Notes: generated by a model from the letters alone, not told the origin. Shown: positions 8,864-39,676, counted from the stretch's first letter. The stretch is DNA of 64,000 nucleotides from Spirodela intermedia (GCA_902729315.2 LR746264.1:2403378-2467377), one strand, 5' to 3'. Numbers and translations: made by a program.

Positions 8864-11800
8864 TCATCGCATGTTGCCCTCCCGGAGGACGTCGATCATG
8901 TCGTAGATCTTCTTCTCCGCCTTCGCCTGGACCTGTAATCAACCCAATTCATGATCAATTCACCCCTTAATGAGCAGGAAATGCTTGCAGATCTTCTCTG
9001 AACAGGGCACCACCACCTTCTTGGCGAGGAAAATCGCAGCATCAATGGCCCCTTCGGCATAGATTGATCGCCCGCAGACGTTGTGCTGGAATTCAAAGGA
9101 CACCCTGAAGATCACGCAGAGTCAGCACAAGAACCACAAATTTTCAAGGTCAAACAAGCTCGGGTGAAAGTCAACTACGTGTTATCTGGTGAAGTCAGAT
9201 GATAGAGATGGAAAGCGTGGCCGGATAGGTGCTCCTCGGGGACGCCCACCACCTCGAGCTGCTTCCTAGGATCCCTGATCTGCTGGATCTGCAACAAGGG
9301 AGGTATATGTATATATATATATATCCCAAAACCTTTCAGAGATGGGGATTTTCTTGTGGAGATGATAAAAATGGAAATCGTTTTCAGGGTTCTTTCTATG
9401 GCACCTGATCCAATTCAAATGAGACGCCCAGCCTATTAAAGCATGAAATGATCGCCTTTGCCGTCCCAGAGGTGTCTAGCTTGGTTGACTGATGAGACTC
9501 CATCACCTGAAAAGGGTGAAGCATCACAGAGACAAATATCATCAAAGTGCTGCCCTTCTTTTGGTAATAGCCAAGAACACGATAGAAGAATCGAAGGATA
9601 GGAGGATAGGTGCTCTATAGAATTGATTGTATCACAAGAATCGTCACGGCCAATGGGAGAGGAGAAGAAATGATGTAAATAAATTCAGTGACTTAAGGTC
9701 TCCCCAGGAAGGAGAGAAAAAAAAAAAAAAAGCCAGCTTGCTTGAAAGTCAGAATTTTGCCCATTTGGAGAGAGCAGCAGGGTTTTTCATAAGCTGGATG
9801 AAGGTTGTCAACGATCAAACACCAGATTTACAGGAGCAGGTTCTGAGAAAGATGTCAATGTGTACAGCTGCCAGCCTCATTATGGTCCTAAAGTCGTATC
9901 ATTTCATCATAAGGCATTCTGTTTCTTCTCCTTTTGTAGCACTATGCATGGTCAGAACCACAATCTCGACCATGAGTACGACCAAAATCGAGCTAGGAAC
10001 TCAAAACCCCGCTGACTTTGGACCTTTCCACCATAAATTGTCGTAGGTTAGTCAAAGGAAATGGTTTCACAACTACAAACTAATATGAGCAGTACAAAAT
10101 GTTTAAAAGGTATAGCAGACAACCTCAATCATCTCCATCCAAGTCAACTATGAAGACGAACCAGAAAGGGACAGTAATCAATGCCAAGAAACTAACCCAG
10201 CTAGAAACTAATTTTCAGTATGATATTAAGTTACCAAAGAATGCACACCACGAAAGCTGGTTCCATCTCCCCAGGTTTCGTCAATTGAACAATTATAACT
10301 CCATAACATCTTACTTGAAACCTGTTACGTGATCAGACCTAAGATTTTAAATTTTTTTGCAACAGGACGTCTAGTCCGAGAAAATTGTTGTTTTCGCAGG
10401 CAGGCAATCTTTCCATATTTTTTCTCTCAGATTCACAGGTTCATTATCCCCAAACTCCCCCAGAAAGAAGCTGCTATCAGACCCACCCGAACCTCCACTA
10501 GATCACAAGTAGGTGTTGTTACAAGAGCCATTTTAGTTGTTCCCCAACACAACCAACAGCACATGCAGCAAATGAGTTGACTAATATGGCAATCAATGCA
10601 CTTGCCAATGCCTTGACTCAGGTACATCAGTAATCACCAAACATCCCCAACCTGAACACATTTGTGGTCATTTAGACGAATTGATGGATGTCAGCCTCCA
10701 TCGCAGCTCCCATCTTTTCCAAGAATGGATTAGTCTCCTTGCCATGCTAAGATGCTGCAGCAATATTACCAGATTAGTTGCATAGAAGCAACGAAAACAT
10801 GTGGATGTGGCTTATGCTCCATACATGTCATGTACAGGCATTACTCTATGATGATACTGAGACACTCTGCGAACATCTAATGATAAGGACCAATCTACAG
10901 GACGCAACCTTCCCCATAAGAAGTCAGCAATTGATCCAGTAGTAGATGATGGTCCATCATTAGGTATCCACCCTCACGCATTGAGAATCATCCATTATTT
11001 TGATAATGCCTCTATCTCTCTTGTTCAGTTTAGAAAGTAGTATCCATGCTGACAATTCATAAGGCTCGTTGGCTCACACCACCAAATCTCGTGGTAAGCC
11101 AGATAGTACCAAAAGCTGCTTCCAAGCCTATTGACGAGGGGAGGACTTGCTCCACCTGTAGCCACCTTTACCACAGTTCTAACTATGCTTCCCCTGCTCT
11201 ACATCTACGTCTAAATGCTTGATAGTGTGGCAGTATAAAGACTTTTTTTACTTGATTAAACTCATATACTTGTTTCTGCTATCAATAACCCAACATTGGT
11301 TGCTTCCCAAGCTCAAGCACAAATACATTATTTCACTATAATGACCTTTTACTACTGATGAAGCGTTCATGTTTCCCACAAGATGAAATGGCGTCCATCA
11401 GACAAACCCACAACAGTTCCAGCTGGTACAAGCGTCTTAGCAGAGAATTATCCTGTACACCACGGTTTCCAACAGCATTGCATCTCCATTGGTAATAACG
11501 TTCTGCCTCCTAAGTTCTTGTCCATCAACAGGCAAGAACAGCAGTCTCTTTGTGCTAAATGATACATAAACAAGCCTATATAACAGATTGCGTATGAGCA
11601 ACCAGAACACAAATAGACCCAATTGTCACAGAAGAGATGAACGGCTTGTGAAAAATCTATTCCCATACAAATGCAGAGGGGTTAATGACCCAAAGACAGC
11701 TCAGACATTTTAATGGCCCCAACTTTTGTTGTACATCTAACCACTATACCCAAAAAAAGGTCTAGAGACTAGCATGGAGAGAAGAGAAAATATACATCCA

Positions 11801-14029
11801 TATCAATGGGGTGGGGATCTTTATGAACGTTCTGTTGTATCACAGGAGTTTTTTTTGGAGAGTGTAGAATTTCCTTATGAAAGTATAACATCTTCATCTT
11901 GGAACAAAAAAAATGTGTCAAACCTATCTCTTCAACCATCAGAAAGAAAAATAAACGACATAGCTAAATGAAGTATAAAGTTTATTAATGATTTTTTGTT
12001 CATTTGATTCTCTCTCATGAGACACATGCCAAACAAACTTCTCAGAATTGAAGAAAATGATAATATAAACCTGAAGTGAGTAGCCCGAGAAGGCCCCAGG
12101 AAATTGCTCAGCCATGATTTCCATCGCTGCAAGAAATGCAACAACCTGAAAATAATTCAATATGACGAAGTAACTCTTTCCATATTATGTACAATAAGAA
12201 AAATATCAAATTCAAAATCGACTCGAACTGTTAATCCAAATCTCAGAAGACCTGTTTTCCCATCTGTGGAGATATTACTGCATAAACATTCGAGTTTTCC
12301 ACAGTCTTATACATCAGTTCTCTGTCCCCGCCAGTTGTACCCATTACAAAGGGCATGCCAAATTTGCAATATAGCTCAGTATTTGCTGCAGAAAACATAG
12401 TAATCAGGCATTACGCAAGGATATCATCCAATAAATTCAAAAATATACATAATTGAAAAATCAAGCTTCCCATCAGTCTCCAGGTTCTGCCCTATTTTAT
12501 CTCGTCTTGTCAGGGTAAACCATGGCTGGTACTGATGGCTTGAAATAACTAACACATCAGATAGACAGCTAAAAAAAAAATTCGCCTTTGAATTCAGACC
12601 TGTCTCTATAATGGTATAATAAAAGGTTTCTCCTCTCATAAATCTTTGATTTTGGCATCCAGAATGCTTGATTTAGAAAGGAAATAAAAATGTCACAACT
12701 TTTAAGACATTCAGAGAGCACTTACGGTTAACAGCATCAGGCACTGTGAAGTCCACGATGATCACATTTGGATGTTTATCCAAAACTGAAGATAACACAT
12801 CTTCCTTCTCAGAAGGGCCATGCAGCCGAACATCTGTAGTGCTCACCTTGACCAGCTGACCTGCTTCACCCAGACTGCTAAATGATGCAGGAATTAACTG
12901 TAGCCCTGCTGATACGGCTGCTTCAGCAACAGCCTTCCCCATTTTTCCCGCACATCCATTTACCTAGCAAGATTGAACAATCACAACATGAGTAATATGC
13001 AACTGTAGTCTTTCAGTTTGAAACTTACACCGATACAACTACCATTCACTTCTTGAATTTGTGCAACTTAAAAATGGGAGGCTTGTGGCTAAGTCAAAAT
13101 TACTACATCAAAGTAACATGGGATTTGTTACAGATTTTCTTGCATTTTCAATACTAGATAGAGAAACTGTAATGCACTATATCCACCAAAAGCTCATTTT
13201 TCTAGATAAAGAAAGCATCTACGAGGGATACCCACTGAGTCATGAATTTGCAACTTTCAGAATGGAAACTACAATTTTAAGCAATTTTTAGAAGGGATAC
13301 TCGTCACTCAACGATCGACCATTAACATGTGAAGAGATGATAAATCTTTGACATCGGTTGGACTTGTCAACTGAGCTTACGACTTAACAAAATCAACCGC
13401 ACATCATATCATGATATTTTCCTGAGAACATTAGCAGAGAGAAATCGATACAACGCGTCCCTGGGACAGAAATTTGATTCTAAGAATTTTAGGAGTAACA
13501 AAGGCCACCAGGTTACTATTTTCACCAAATGTGCATGTCAACAGGAAGATGCAAACATTTCACAGCAGAAAATGAAGTTTCAGTATCGCATAAAGATGAG
13601 TTGTTAAAAAAAATACCGAAGCGCAGTAACACAATGAAAACCCGAAGCCCAGCAAAGAAAACTTCAAGAAGTCGCAAGCGACCATTATCGATGCAGGGTT
13701 CTCAAGGTGTACGATTTTCCAAAATCCCCAAAACCCCTCACAAACCCTGAAAACAGAGGTACGGTCCAGGACTTCGGCGCAAAGCCATCAAGAAACATTG
13801 CCAATAACAGAAACGATCATTCCAGCTGCAATGCTCTCCTGAGATCTGTTCGCACCATTACGGGGAATAACGCGTTGTTCCTGGAAACGACGGTGATGGG
13901 CTCAGTTGAAGCGGCGACGTTGGTCATGACAATCCTCGGCGATTTCCTGCACCTCCGGTGTCCGCCGCCGCCGCCCCTCGCTCCAGCGAACAAAGCGGCG
14001 CCCTGCGACGGCGAGATCAGCGACGTCAT
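8864..14029 (-). CDS. DAPB: 4-hydroxy-tetrahydrodipicolinate reductase, chloroplast type (329 aa)
   Basis: It catalyses NAD(P)H reduction of the dipicolinate-pathway intermediate in plastid lysine synthesis. Eight exons on the minus strand: 14029-13856, 12963-12726, 12385-12252, 12145-12071, 9506-9405, 9288-9179, 9104-9017, 8932-8864. All phases close, giving 990 nt. Residues 1 to about 50 are Ser/Ala/Arg-rich without acidic clusters and resemble a transit peptide. The nucleotide-binding motif VMVNGCAGKMGKA is at about 57-69. MGTTGG, SPQMGKQ and AMEIMAEQFPGAFSGYS follow. The catalytic segment ESHQSTKLDTSGTAKA is at about 210-225 (His212, Lys216). The end is MIDVLREGNMR, as in plant DapB. The start at 14029 is the only in-frame ATG giving a transit-like leader without a stop. 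Intron 4 is 2.56 kb. It is divergent from the SKA3-like gene and converges on reductase copy 3. Confidence 0.95.
9308..9324. repeat. (TA)n microsatellite in DAPB intron
   Basis: Short TA run inside the intron between the 9288-9179 and 9506-9405 exons. Confidence 0.7.
9507..12070 (-). other. 2.56-kb intron of DAPB
   Basis: Longest intron of the gene, flanked by a proper donor (12070) and acceptor (9507). It holds no intact gene. Around 11116-11220 (plus strand) one frame contains a CxxC-x4-H pattern (CSTCSHLYH) that could be a decayed gag zinc knuckle, but the similarity is weak. Confidence 0.5.
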
Positions 14030-14169
14030 CGTCGATTGCAGAATCGCTCTGCCGCAACGAGATGAAAAAGAGAGAATTGCAGACTCGGGAGAAGAGCGAG
14101 CGAGCGGCGTTAGAACACTCCCTTAAGGATGACAGTCAGTCTGGGGTTTGCGCTGGGCCGGGCCTGAAA

Positions 14170-14345
14170 AACAAACCGAGCTAAATGAGCCCGCCTGCCC
14201 GGAATCAGTATTCGTAGGGCCTTAAGCAAGCCCGCTGTGATTACTCGGCCATTTTGTGAGATGGGCCGGGTCAAAAAGCCTGGCATAAACGAGCCCGGCG
14301 GGGCAGATGCCTTAAGCGCGCCCGTTGTGATAATCTAGTTATTTT
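14170..14345. repeat. Imperfect tandem duplication, GC-rich (~95 bp x2)
   Basis: Two diverged units share GAGCCCG, GGGC and CCTTAAGC followed by GCCCGYTGTGAT. The matching anchors are at about 14221 and 14310. Confidence 0.5.
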
Positions 14346-14660
14346 TTTATGGAAAATTCACCACCAATTAAATAAAACTCCTGAATTACCGTCAATTAAT
14401 TAAGACTCATTCTAGGGGTTTTCTCAAACCTGAAAAAAATATATTAATTTTTTATGTCATTTCTTGGTTGTAATTCCATAACATGACAATATAATTTTTT
14501 TATGAAAAATCCATCACCAATTAATAAAAACTCCTAAATTACTGTATATTAATTAATACTCATTTTAGGGATTTCCTCACACTTGGAAAATAAATATTTT
14601 TTTATTAGCCCCCAGTAATAAAATAGGGAAAGCATTATTTTTTGGTTGAAATTGTACGAC
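14341..14660. repeat. Imperfect tandem duplication, AT-rich (~153 bp x2)
   Basis: Unit 1 begins at 14341 and unit 2 at 14494. Both run through ATTTTTTTATG, CACCAATTAA, AAACTCCT, ATTAATTAA and a GGTTGWAATT block near their ends. Confidence 0.65.
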
Positions 14661-15009
14661 ATGGACAAATAAAGCAATTATTTAGGTCTATTTTTGGGAT
14701 AATGATCCCTCAGGCCTTGTTGAAAATTGAGGTTAATACTGAAAACTATAAATATCCTTTTATGACGAGTAATTTCGTAACTAATTATGTCATAATTAAT
14801 TACACCCATAGTTAATGGGTAGTTAACCCATTGCAGAAATCGCGATCCGTTTGGAATCGATTCGAGCAGCCGCCCGGGCGGGCCGGAAGAAACAGCGGAG
14901 GAAGAATTCCCGCCCAAACATTTTTGAAAGTATTTTCGGTGGCGGAGGCTCTGAACGAACGGCGAAGCGGCGCGGCGGCGGCGACGGGCATCGGCGGCGA
15001 TCGGGAGGG

Positions 15010-18000
15010 ATGGAAGGCTCCATCGCTGGATTCTACGGGGCCATGTCCGCCTTCGTCTCCCACCTCCAGGCCAGCTCCGACGCACTTGCCGACTCTCTCC
15101 GCCGCCGCCCCATCCCTCTCGGTACCTTCAAGTTTCCGGATCTTCCCCTCACGCCCCCCCGGCTTTCAGTCATCATTGTTCCTATGAAACAGATTCTGCG
15201 ACGGCGTCGTTTACGCAGCGGCTTGGCCAGAGGGTGGCGGCTGCCGCGTCGGACCTAGCATTGCTTGAGGACATGGCAATGGGGACCGTCTCCGTTGCGG
15301 AGCTCCTCGGACATTGCATGGAGGTCTACAAGCGCAACCAGAATTATGTCGACCTCCTCCAGGATCGCCTCTCCAGCTTCGGCTACGTCCCCGGTAACGA
15401 CTGTTGTTGCAAGTTTCTCACCCGTTGGCCATTAATGAGGAGAGATGGAAAGATTGATTTCCTCGCGAAAGGAATCATTATTTCGTGCGATTTTGTAATT
15501 TCTGCTGAGATCTCTTGGATGACACTACAGAGATTGATCTAGGCGGGATCGATGACAGTGGGGATTTGGATGGGGATTCGAGGCTTCACAGCTCGGAGAG
15601 TGGGTTGCAGCCGCCACGGCAGGCTTGTGGATCGATCTTTGAAGTAGGGTCTGCCAGGAGGAGGCTGGATGAGGATCCTCTGTATCCTTTTTTCCCTTGC
15701 TTAAACATGTCCATAGTTTATAGTACAGGCTCCCGTTTTTTTTGGGGGGTAATCCTCTGGTGTTATTTTCGACTTCTCAAAGTAGACTTACTTTCCGCCA
15801 GATCAGCGCTTTTTTTTCATTCTATTCTTCCTTTTTCTTTAGTAATAATTTCCATGTGGTTTAGGCTTTTCTCGTCCTCATTCCCCCGTAAACTGTTACC
15901 GAATATCAATTGGGAAACATACGAAGAGTTAAGATCTTGAAACGGTTCTAGCACTTTCTCATCATTTGGACTCAATTCTGGTAGGGTTTACTTTTTCATG
16001 GGAAAAATTGGTAAGCTCTTCAATTTCCATTATCAAATAGTTTGATCGATTATGTTTTGATGAATTTACTAGTAGTCTTTTGATGTGTTCTACGATTAAG
16101 AAGTACCTGGTGTACTTCGACCCATACGTCTTTGTTCTACCTAGTGCGTTGCATGCTCTCAACTACCTTAACCAATTGAAGATTTGAGGATTCGCAATCT
16201 TTGCAAGACATTGGCCTTTCAGATGCGTGCCTTGCCACCTTAGCATGTGAAGGTTAGTATGATCACATAAATCCAAAGTCTCCCTTTTAGTTTAAATGCT
16301 TGGCCCCTGGATGTGTACTTGGTTCAGCTACATAGGTTTCAATTCTAAGTCCACCATATTGCTGAGCTTCCTTCTGAACTAATGATTCTTTTGGCTGGTA
16401 ATCTTGGAATCTCAACTGTGTCAAACAACATTGTTGTGAAAGTTTTTCGGAAAGTTTAATTGGATTTTGCGTCGTATCAAATGAATGTTTAAAGACATAC
16501 TGACAACGATTTAAGGAAATTCTGAATGCACATATTTTCGCAATAACCAAAAGGAAAATAATCCTAATTCCAACCGAAATTCCTACTGTCAGCTATACTT
16601 CAAAATAGTGTGTAACTCTGACAACTGACAACTGACAAGACACAATTGATTTTTCTTTGCCAAACAGGAACGAAGGTGTGGTGTTTGCGCTACTTTCTCA
16701 TCAAAAATTATAATCTTGTAGAAAAATTTATTGAATGGTGGGAGAGAACTGTGCCCTTTATTTTACATACAGGCTTTCTTCATTAACTTGTGTTTAATAG
16801 TATCCACAGTTTGTGCGATTCGAATTTTTTTGCATCTATTGGGGTCATCCTCGTGTTATAATGTGTCTTGCTCTTTTATTGTCTTTCTATAACAATGCGT
16901 CACAAGCAATTATTAATCAAATTTGTAATTCTTTTACTCATATACTTCCTGAGAGGAGTACTGTGTTGACCACATATGTGCTTTCCAGCTCCTACAATTT
17001 TTGTTCAGCTTAACTTATTTTGGACCAAAATTTACTTTCCATTGGTGTCCGGGTATCTTGTACAACCTTATAAGCTTGTTCACTTTCTAAAGGAGAACAA
17101 AGTGCAGAAGTTTATATTAAATTGCATTATGGCGAACCATTGAATTATTTTCAGCTACTTGCTGTATAGATTGGCCCCCCAAACTCCTGTTAAAATCTGT
17201 GTGTGTGGATCAGAAATTCCTCATCAGGTCCATCAGCAGATCCAGGTTAAACATTTCTGCCATGTTATAGTAATGAAACCATCAGCAGCTAGTGTCTACT
17301 TATCTATAATTTATTGGGGTAAATATTAGTGGCTTGTTATTGTTCACAATAAACGATGGTCTTTGTCATCTTCTCTGTTGATGGAAGATCTTTTCTGTCT
17401 TTCTTTGATAACATAGAATCCGTGGTCTTATGTTGCAGCCCAAAATGATCTTCCGAGTTCAAGGAGTCATCCAGAAGAACTGTTAAGGTGAATGAATTTA
17501 GTTCTCTGTTTGTGACCCTTCAGTATTCCTTCCTGAAAATTTTCGTTTCCTTCAGTTCGGGCAGTGGCAAAACCTCTGACGAAAAGATCTCACATCGTTC
17601 CTCTCTGGAAGCAATTGCTCCCAAAGGTATCACAACTGGCCATGAAATGCTCACCCTATTTATTGACAAGCATTCTGTTAATGATCAATGAACTCCGGGA
17701 GGTATGTGCCAGATGTATGTGCCATCAGAGCTTTGATAGAAATATCAAAAAATGACTACGACAAACTTCCTGCCTATGTGAGGAGTCTTGCTTCGTGGGA
17801 GGTATGATCCCTTACATTCATACGTATCTTCCTTCTGTTCAGTCAACTACAGTCTCATCTTTTCCTTTTATCGAAGATAAGAAGAGCATGCTTGACATTC
17901 TTGTGATTCATGGAATGCCACCACCTAAGTCATTCTGCACCAAGGACCAAGCCTTCATTTGGCTAGTCATCAGTCTTATGGATATTCTTATTATGGTGTC

Positions 18001-18388
18001 TCCAAAAATCGTACAGCATCATTCTTTGCTCCTGATTGTCCAAACTTGCTCACAAAAAAACGTTGACTTTTAAAGGACCTGCAAGAGGCTGTGACGAAGA
18101 TCAACTTGGGTCTCTCCAAGCAAGACCCATTGAAGAACTGTGATTCCTTCAATGAGGCTGATTTTGCCGAACTCGGGCTGGGTATGTGCCTTCAGTACCC
18201 ACCATCACATGAGACTCATCCTTCGTGGGCCTTTATTTCCATCATCTTGTCAATGTAATGCTTCGATTGCAGGGCGCAAGGGGAAGTCCTACGTTTTGGC
18301 TCTCATACGGATGAATCGGTTGGCTGTCGACACCGTGGGCGGCTCGGTCATCTACCGCATTGTCGCTAATGAAATCAACAAGCTTTAA
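15010..18388 (+). CDS. SKA3-like spindle and kinetochore-associated protein (about 331 aa)
   Basis: Proposed exons: 15010-15121, 15193-15393, 15531-15681, 16182-16256, 17155-17198, 17439-17487, 17556-17626, 17731-17801, 18076-18181, 18273-18388; phases close to 996 nt. The N-terminal about 105 residues (FYGAMSAFVSHLQ to DRLSSFGYVP) form an amphipathic helical region resembling the coiled-coil head of SKA3. An acidic linker follows, then DIGLSDACLATL, which recalls the FGISEY-type motif of SKA3. The C-terminal part (LPAYVRSLASWEDLQEAVTKIN, split here as LPAYVRSLASWE and DLQEAVTKIN, then LIRMNRLAV) is conserved among plant homologues as I recall them. The SKA complex couples kinetochores to microtubules in mitosis. 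The two exons between 16182 and 17198 are the weakest: the 17198 donor (GTGTGT) is poor, and exon 4 could instead end at 16252. The family call rests on remembered similarity, so SKA1-like remains possible. Confidence 0.65.
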
Positions 18389-18957
18389 GCTGATGGGGTT
18401 GTACAGTTCTTCATGCAGTTAGCCATCTCCTTCTAGTGATTTCTTGTGAGTTGACTTTGTGGAGCTATTGTGGTCTTCTCTTTGACCTTCTCTTTTTAGA
18501 CTGAGATGTGTTCATTTTCTGTTCTTGTACCTAATCATGTGAGAGTGGATGAGAAATATTTGACTAGAACGAACAAGTGAGATGGATATGATTAAATTTT
18601 CTTTTCTTTCTTCTTATTATAGTTTTTTCTCCTCGTGTGATGAAAATTTATTTTGTCATATTTTTTATTGTGGAATTTTCATTATTTATTGTACTAAGAA
18701 AGTCATCTATGCTGAATAAAGGATATTTTTTTAATAAGTAATTATCTTTTTATGGATAATTTATATTTAATTCTAATTCTGACCGACTAAACACTTAACA
18801 TGCGTAGTATATTTGACTTTTAGTTACGGAAATATTCCTCTCCTAGTCACATCCTGGTCAGAACTAAATTCATTGACTACGAAAAATGGTATCGAGCTAG
18901 TGATAGCTGATCAAACTATTCTGGTCAACCCCAAGTAATTAATAGTCAGGGATGGAC
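18389..18957. other. Intergenic region after SKA3-like gene
   Basis: This is probably 3' UTR and AT-rich spacer. No coding signal is seen. Confidence 0.5.
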
Positions 18958-18960
18958 TTC

Positions 18961-19318
18961 ATGATGTTGATGCATGGTCATGGAGAGGCCACGTCATCAT
19001 CAATCAGCAAAATGAGGGAATGGGAGGTAAACTGGGCTATCAGATCCGGAAGAAAACGGGTCCGGGATGGATCCAGATGGTGACGTGGAGAATGGGGGGC
19101 AATCTCGATAATTCCCATGATGCTGGACAACGAAATCATGATGCTGATGGACGGTCATGGGCCGCCCACGTCATCGTCATTAAGTACTAGGTACGTGGGA
19201 ATAGGAGGAAACTGAGCTTCGGATCCGAAAGATAACGGGTCCAAGGGATACCCGGTTGGATCCTGATGGTGAATGTGAGACCCCCTGGGAGGGGTAACCC
19301 CGAGAATTCTCATGATGC
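18961..19318. repeat. 177-bp imperfect tandem duplication upstream of UBP12/13
   Basis: Unit A starts at 18961 and unit B at 19138. Both share ATGATGYTGATG, a GGTCATGG block, CCACGTCATC, GGATCCG/AGATCCG, AACGGGTCC, GATGG and a closing CCCATGATGC / TCATGATGCC. ACGT cores occur at about 18990, 19083, 19167 and 19193. Confidence 0.75.
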
Positions 19319-19331
19319 CCCTGGGTGGAAT

Positions 19332-19339
19332 TGGGCCCA
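19332..19339. promoter_or_regulatory. Site II palindrome TGGGCCCA before UBP12/13
   Basis: Perfect TGGGCCCA 370 nt upstream of the UBP12/13 ATG, at the end of the 177-bp duplication and just before the pyrimidine-rich leader (19430-19590). The promoter role is inferred. Confidence 0.35.
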
Positions 19340-19708
19340 CTCGGGGGATCCTCGGAGTGCATATCTCCAGGGGGGCGATGAAAAGTAAATTCCAAAACTA
19401 CCCTCCCGCATCTGCCCCGCGTCTCCCCCTTCCTTCGCTTCGGCGACTTTTAGCAGCTGTGCCTTCCTCGCCGAGAGCTTGCTCGCTTCTCGGCTTCGGC
19501 GGCACTCACTCCGCACTCCCCCTTCTTCCCCTCCACCTTCCCTTCTCTTCCCCTCCCTCCCTCCCTCCCCACGCCCTCCGTCTCTCTATCTACGCAACGA
19601 GGTGGGGGATTTCCAGGTTGCTGCGGGGGCGGGGTTGCGACGCCCTATAGTGGATCCACTGGAGCTGACTGCTGATTTGGCCGAGGCCGTCGACTTCGGC
19701 GCCCATCC

Positions 19709-37934
<18,226 letters not shown>

Positions 37935-39676
37935 AGAAAGTGTGATGGACCGCCACCCTTTCATTGCAATGTTGCCGACACGGAAATGGAAAGAGAGTAC
38001 TTCTTAAACGGATTTGAGTTAGATTTGGTGGGTCCTAACAGTCCAGTCCAAGATCTCATTGCCTCTTGAGCATCTCAACTCATCTCATCTCATCTCATCT
38101 CATCTCTCATATCTCATATACTTTAGAAGGGCTGGCACAATATCCGGCGGCGGCCTTCTGGTTCAAGGGTAGTAAGGGCATACAGCTCATTTTGTTCATT
38201 CTTGTCTCATCATATGTTTCCTAGTTTCTGTTTAGGGATTGGGGGTTGTATAATGATATGTGCAGACTTGTTCAAAGGCAGCTATTTTGTAAAGCTACGG
38301 CTTACCAGGCTTGCTTTCATCCATTTTGGAGATGTGAAGAGATTTGATTCTTGTGCCCCTTGTGTGTTGTTCTCCTCTTCTTTTTGAGATGGCGTGTGGT
38401 GGCTCTGCCGTTGACTAAACCCAGGTTGACTTCCCATCCCTCAGTGGACTTCTCTCCTCTACTTAGTATCTTAAATATCACTTTGTGGAATTACCTCCTC
38501 CCCCCCCCAAAATCAAGGCACCAGGCGTTGACATTCCTACACCGCCATACCAAAAGTAAAGTGTGCAGACACTGCTCCAACTATCTGACCGCTTGGCCAC
38601 CCATGGTCAACTATCTGAAACCACTAGAAATCCTAACCAAGAAGAAATGGGGGGAGGGGGGATGATTTAATGGCTGATGGAGGGCCTCAGATAATGGTAA
38701 GGTATGAAACAGAGGGATCAGATTACAATGCCCGACGCTACGATTTCACCAAGAAAGAAGGTGCAACAATGTCAATCCCATTAATAATAATAAAAAAAGA
38801 TATAAAGAGAACTCTATAAATAGGACAGTAGCCTCAAGGTCAAAAACACCACATTCGAGAGTCCAGCAGTCCAAGTTCTAATAAGATCTTGTGTAGCATA
38901 AAACCTAGCAGTCTGATAAAGAAACTTGCACAGTGTGAGCCTAAAACCAAATTTATTTGATCTAATGAAAATGAGCAAGAGGATCCATGAATTCTGAAAA
39001 ATAGGGTCCTAACTCAAAATTATTCACACTAGCTCTTATTACATTATCTCATCAAGAACATGCCCACTGTACATTATCTTGAAAATAGGATCCGTAGGAC
39101 TCATCCCCTTAGACTTGTAAAAATGAACCACATTGTACACACTTGTTAAATGGGTTTTAATCTCACAGAGTTTAGAATGAGTTTCATGATATGAATTATC
39201 AAGTGACCTCAATATCCGATCAACTTATACAGCGCTATTTATTGACATAGATTCGGGTCAGTGCAGAGAATCCAACTTCAAGAAAGGACAGAAAGAGCAA
39301 TCCAAATGGCATAAATATAGAAACCCTTATCTCAGATCTCCTCAAAAGGTAATAAATTCTAGAAAAAAAAAAAAGTAACTTTTTCACTTGTAACAAAAGC
39401 CAGATCATGAGTAGCCAATGGCCTAGCCTGGCCCACTGATACTTCTACTTGGTACTGCTTACTTTATACTTTGGGATGGCCCTCTATTTGAAGCTGCGAA
39501 TTTTTTTATGCAAGAGATGTAGACACAACGCTTCAAATTCTTCATCTTTGTGTGAATGAAACGTTGAATTTTTCAGTAGAAAACAAGAGGAAGCCATAGA
39601 TTAGATTTCATACAGGCACGCCACAGGAGCCAGGGCATAGCCATTGTGACGTTATAAAATTATTTTTTAAAAAAAT
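37935..39676. other. Convergent 3' region between UBP12/13 and GATC
   Basis: Contains the 3' UTRs of both genes. A pentanucleotide repeat is at about 38071-38106 and a poly(C) run at about 38502. No coding signal is seen. Confidence 0.55.
38071..38106. repeat. (ATCTC)n microsatellite
   Basis: About six ATCTC units in the 3' region of UBP12/13. Confidence 0.75.

Larger units (their letters stand above)
14030..15009. promoter_or_regulatory. Shared divergent promoter region of DAPB and SKA3-like gene
   Basis: 980 nt separate the two start codons. TGGGCC site II cores occur at 14154-14159 and 14262-14267, 125 and 233 nt upstream of the DAPB ATG. The interval also holds two different imperfect tandem duplications, annotated separately. 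A bidirectional role is inferred from the divergent layout. Confidence 0.5.

Noticed and set aside
9627-10332. Plus-strand open frames in the DAPB intron
   Set aside because: No similarity was recognised and composition is intron-like; they sit opposite an intron of a complete gene.
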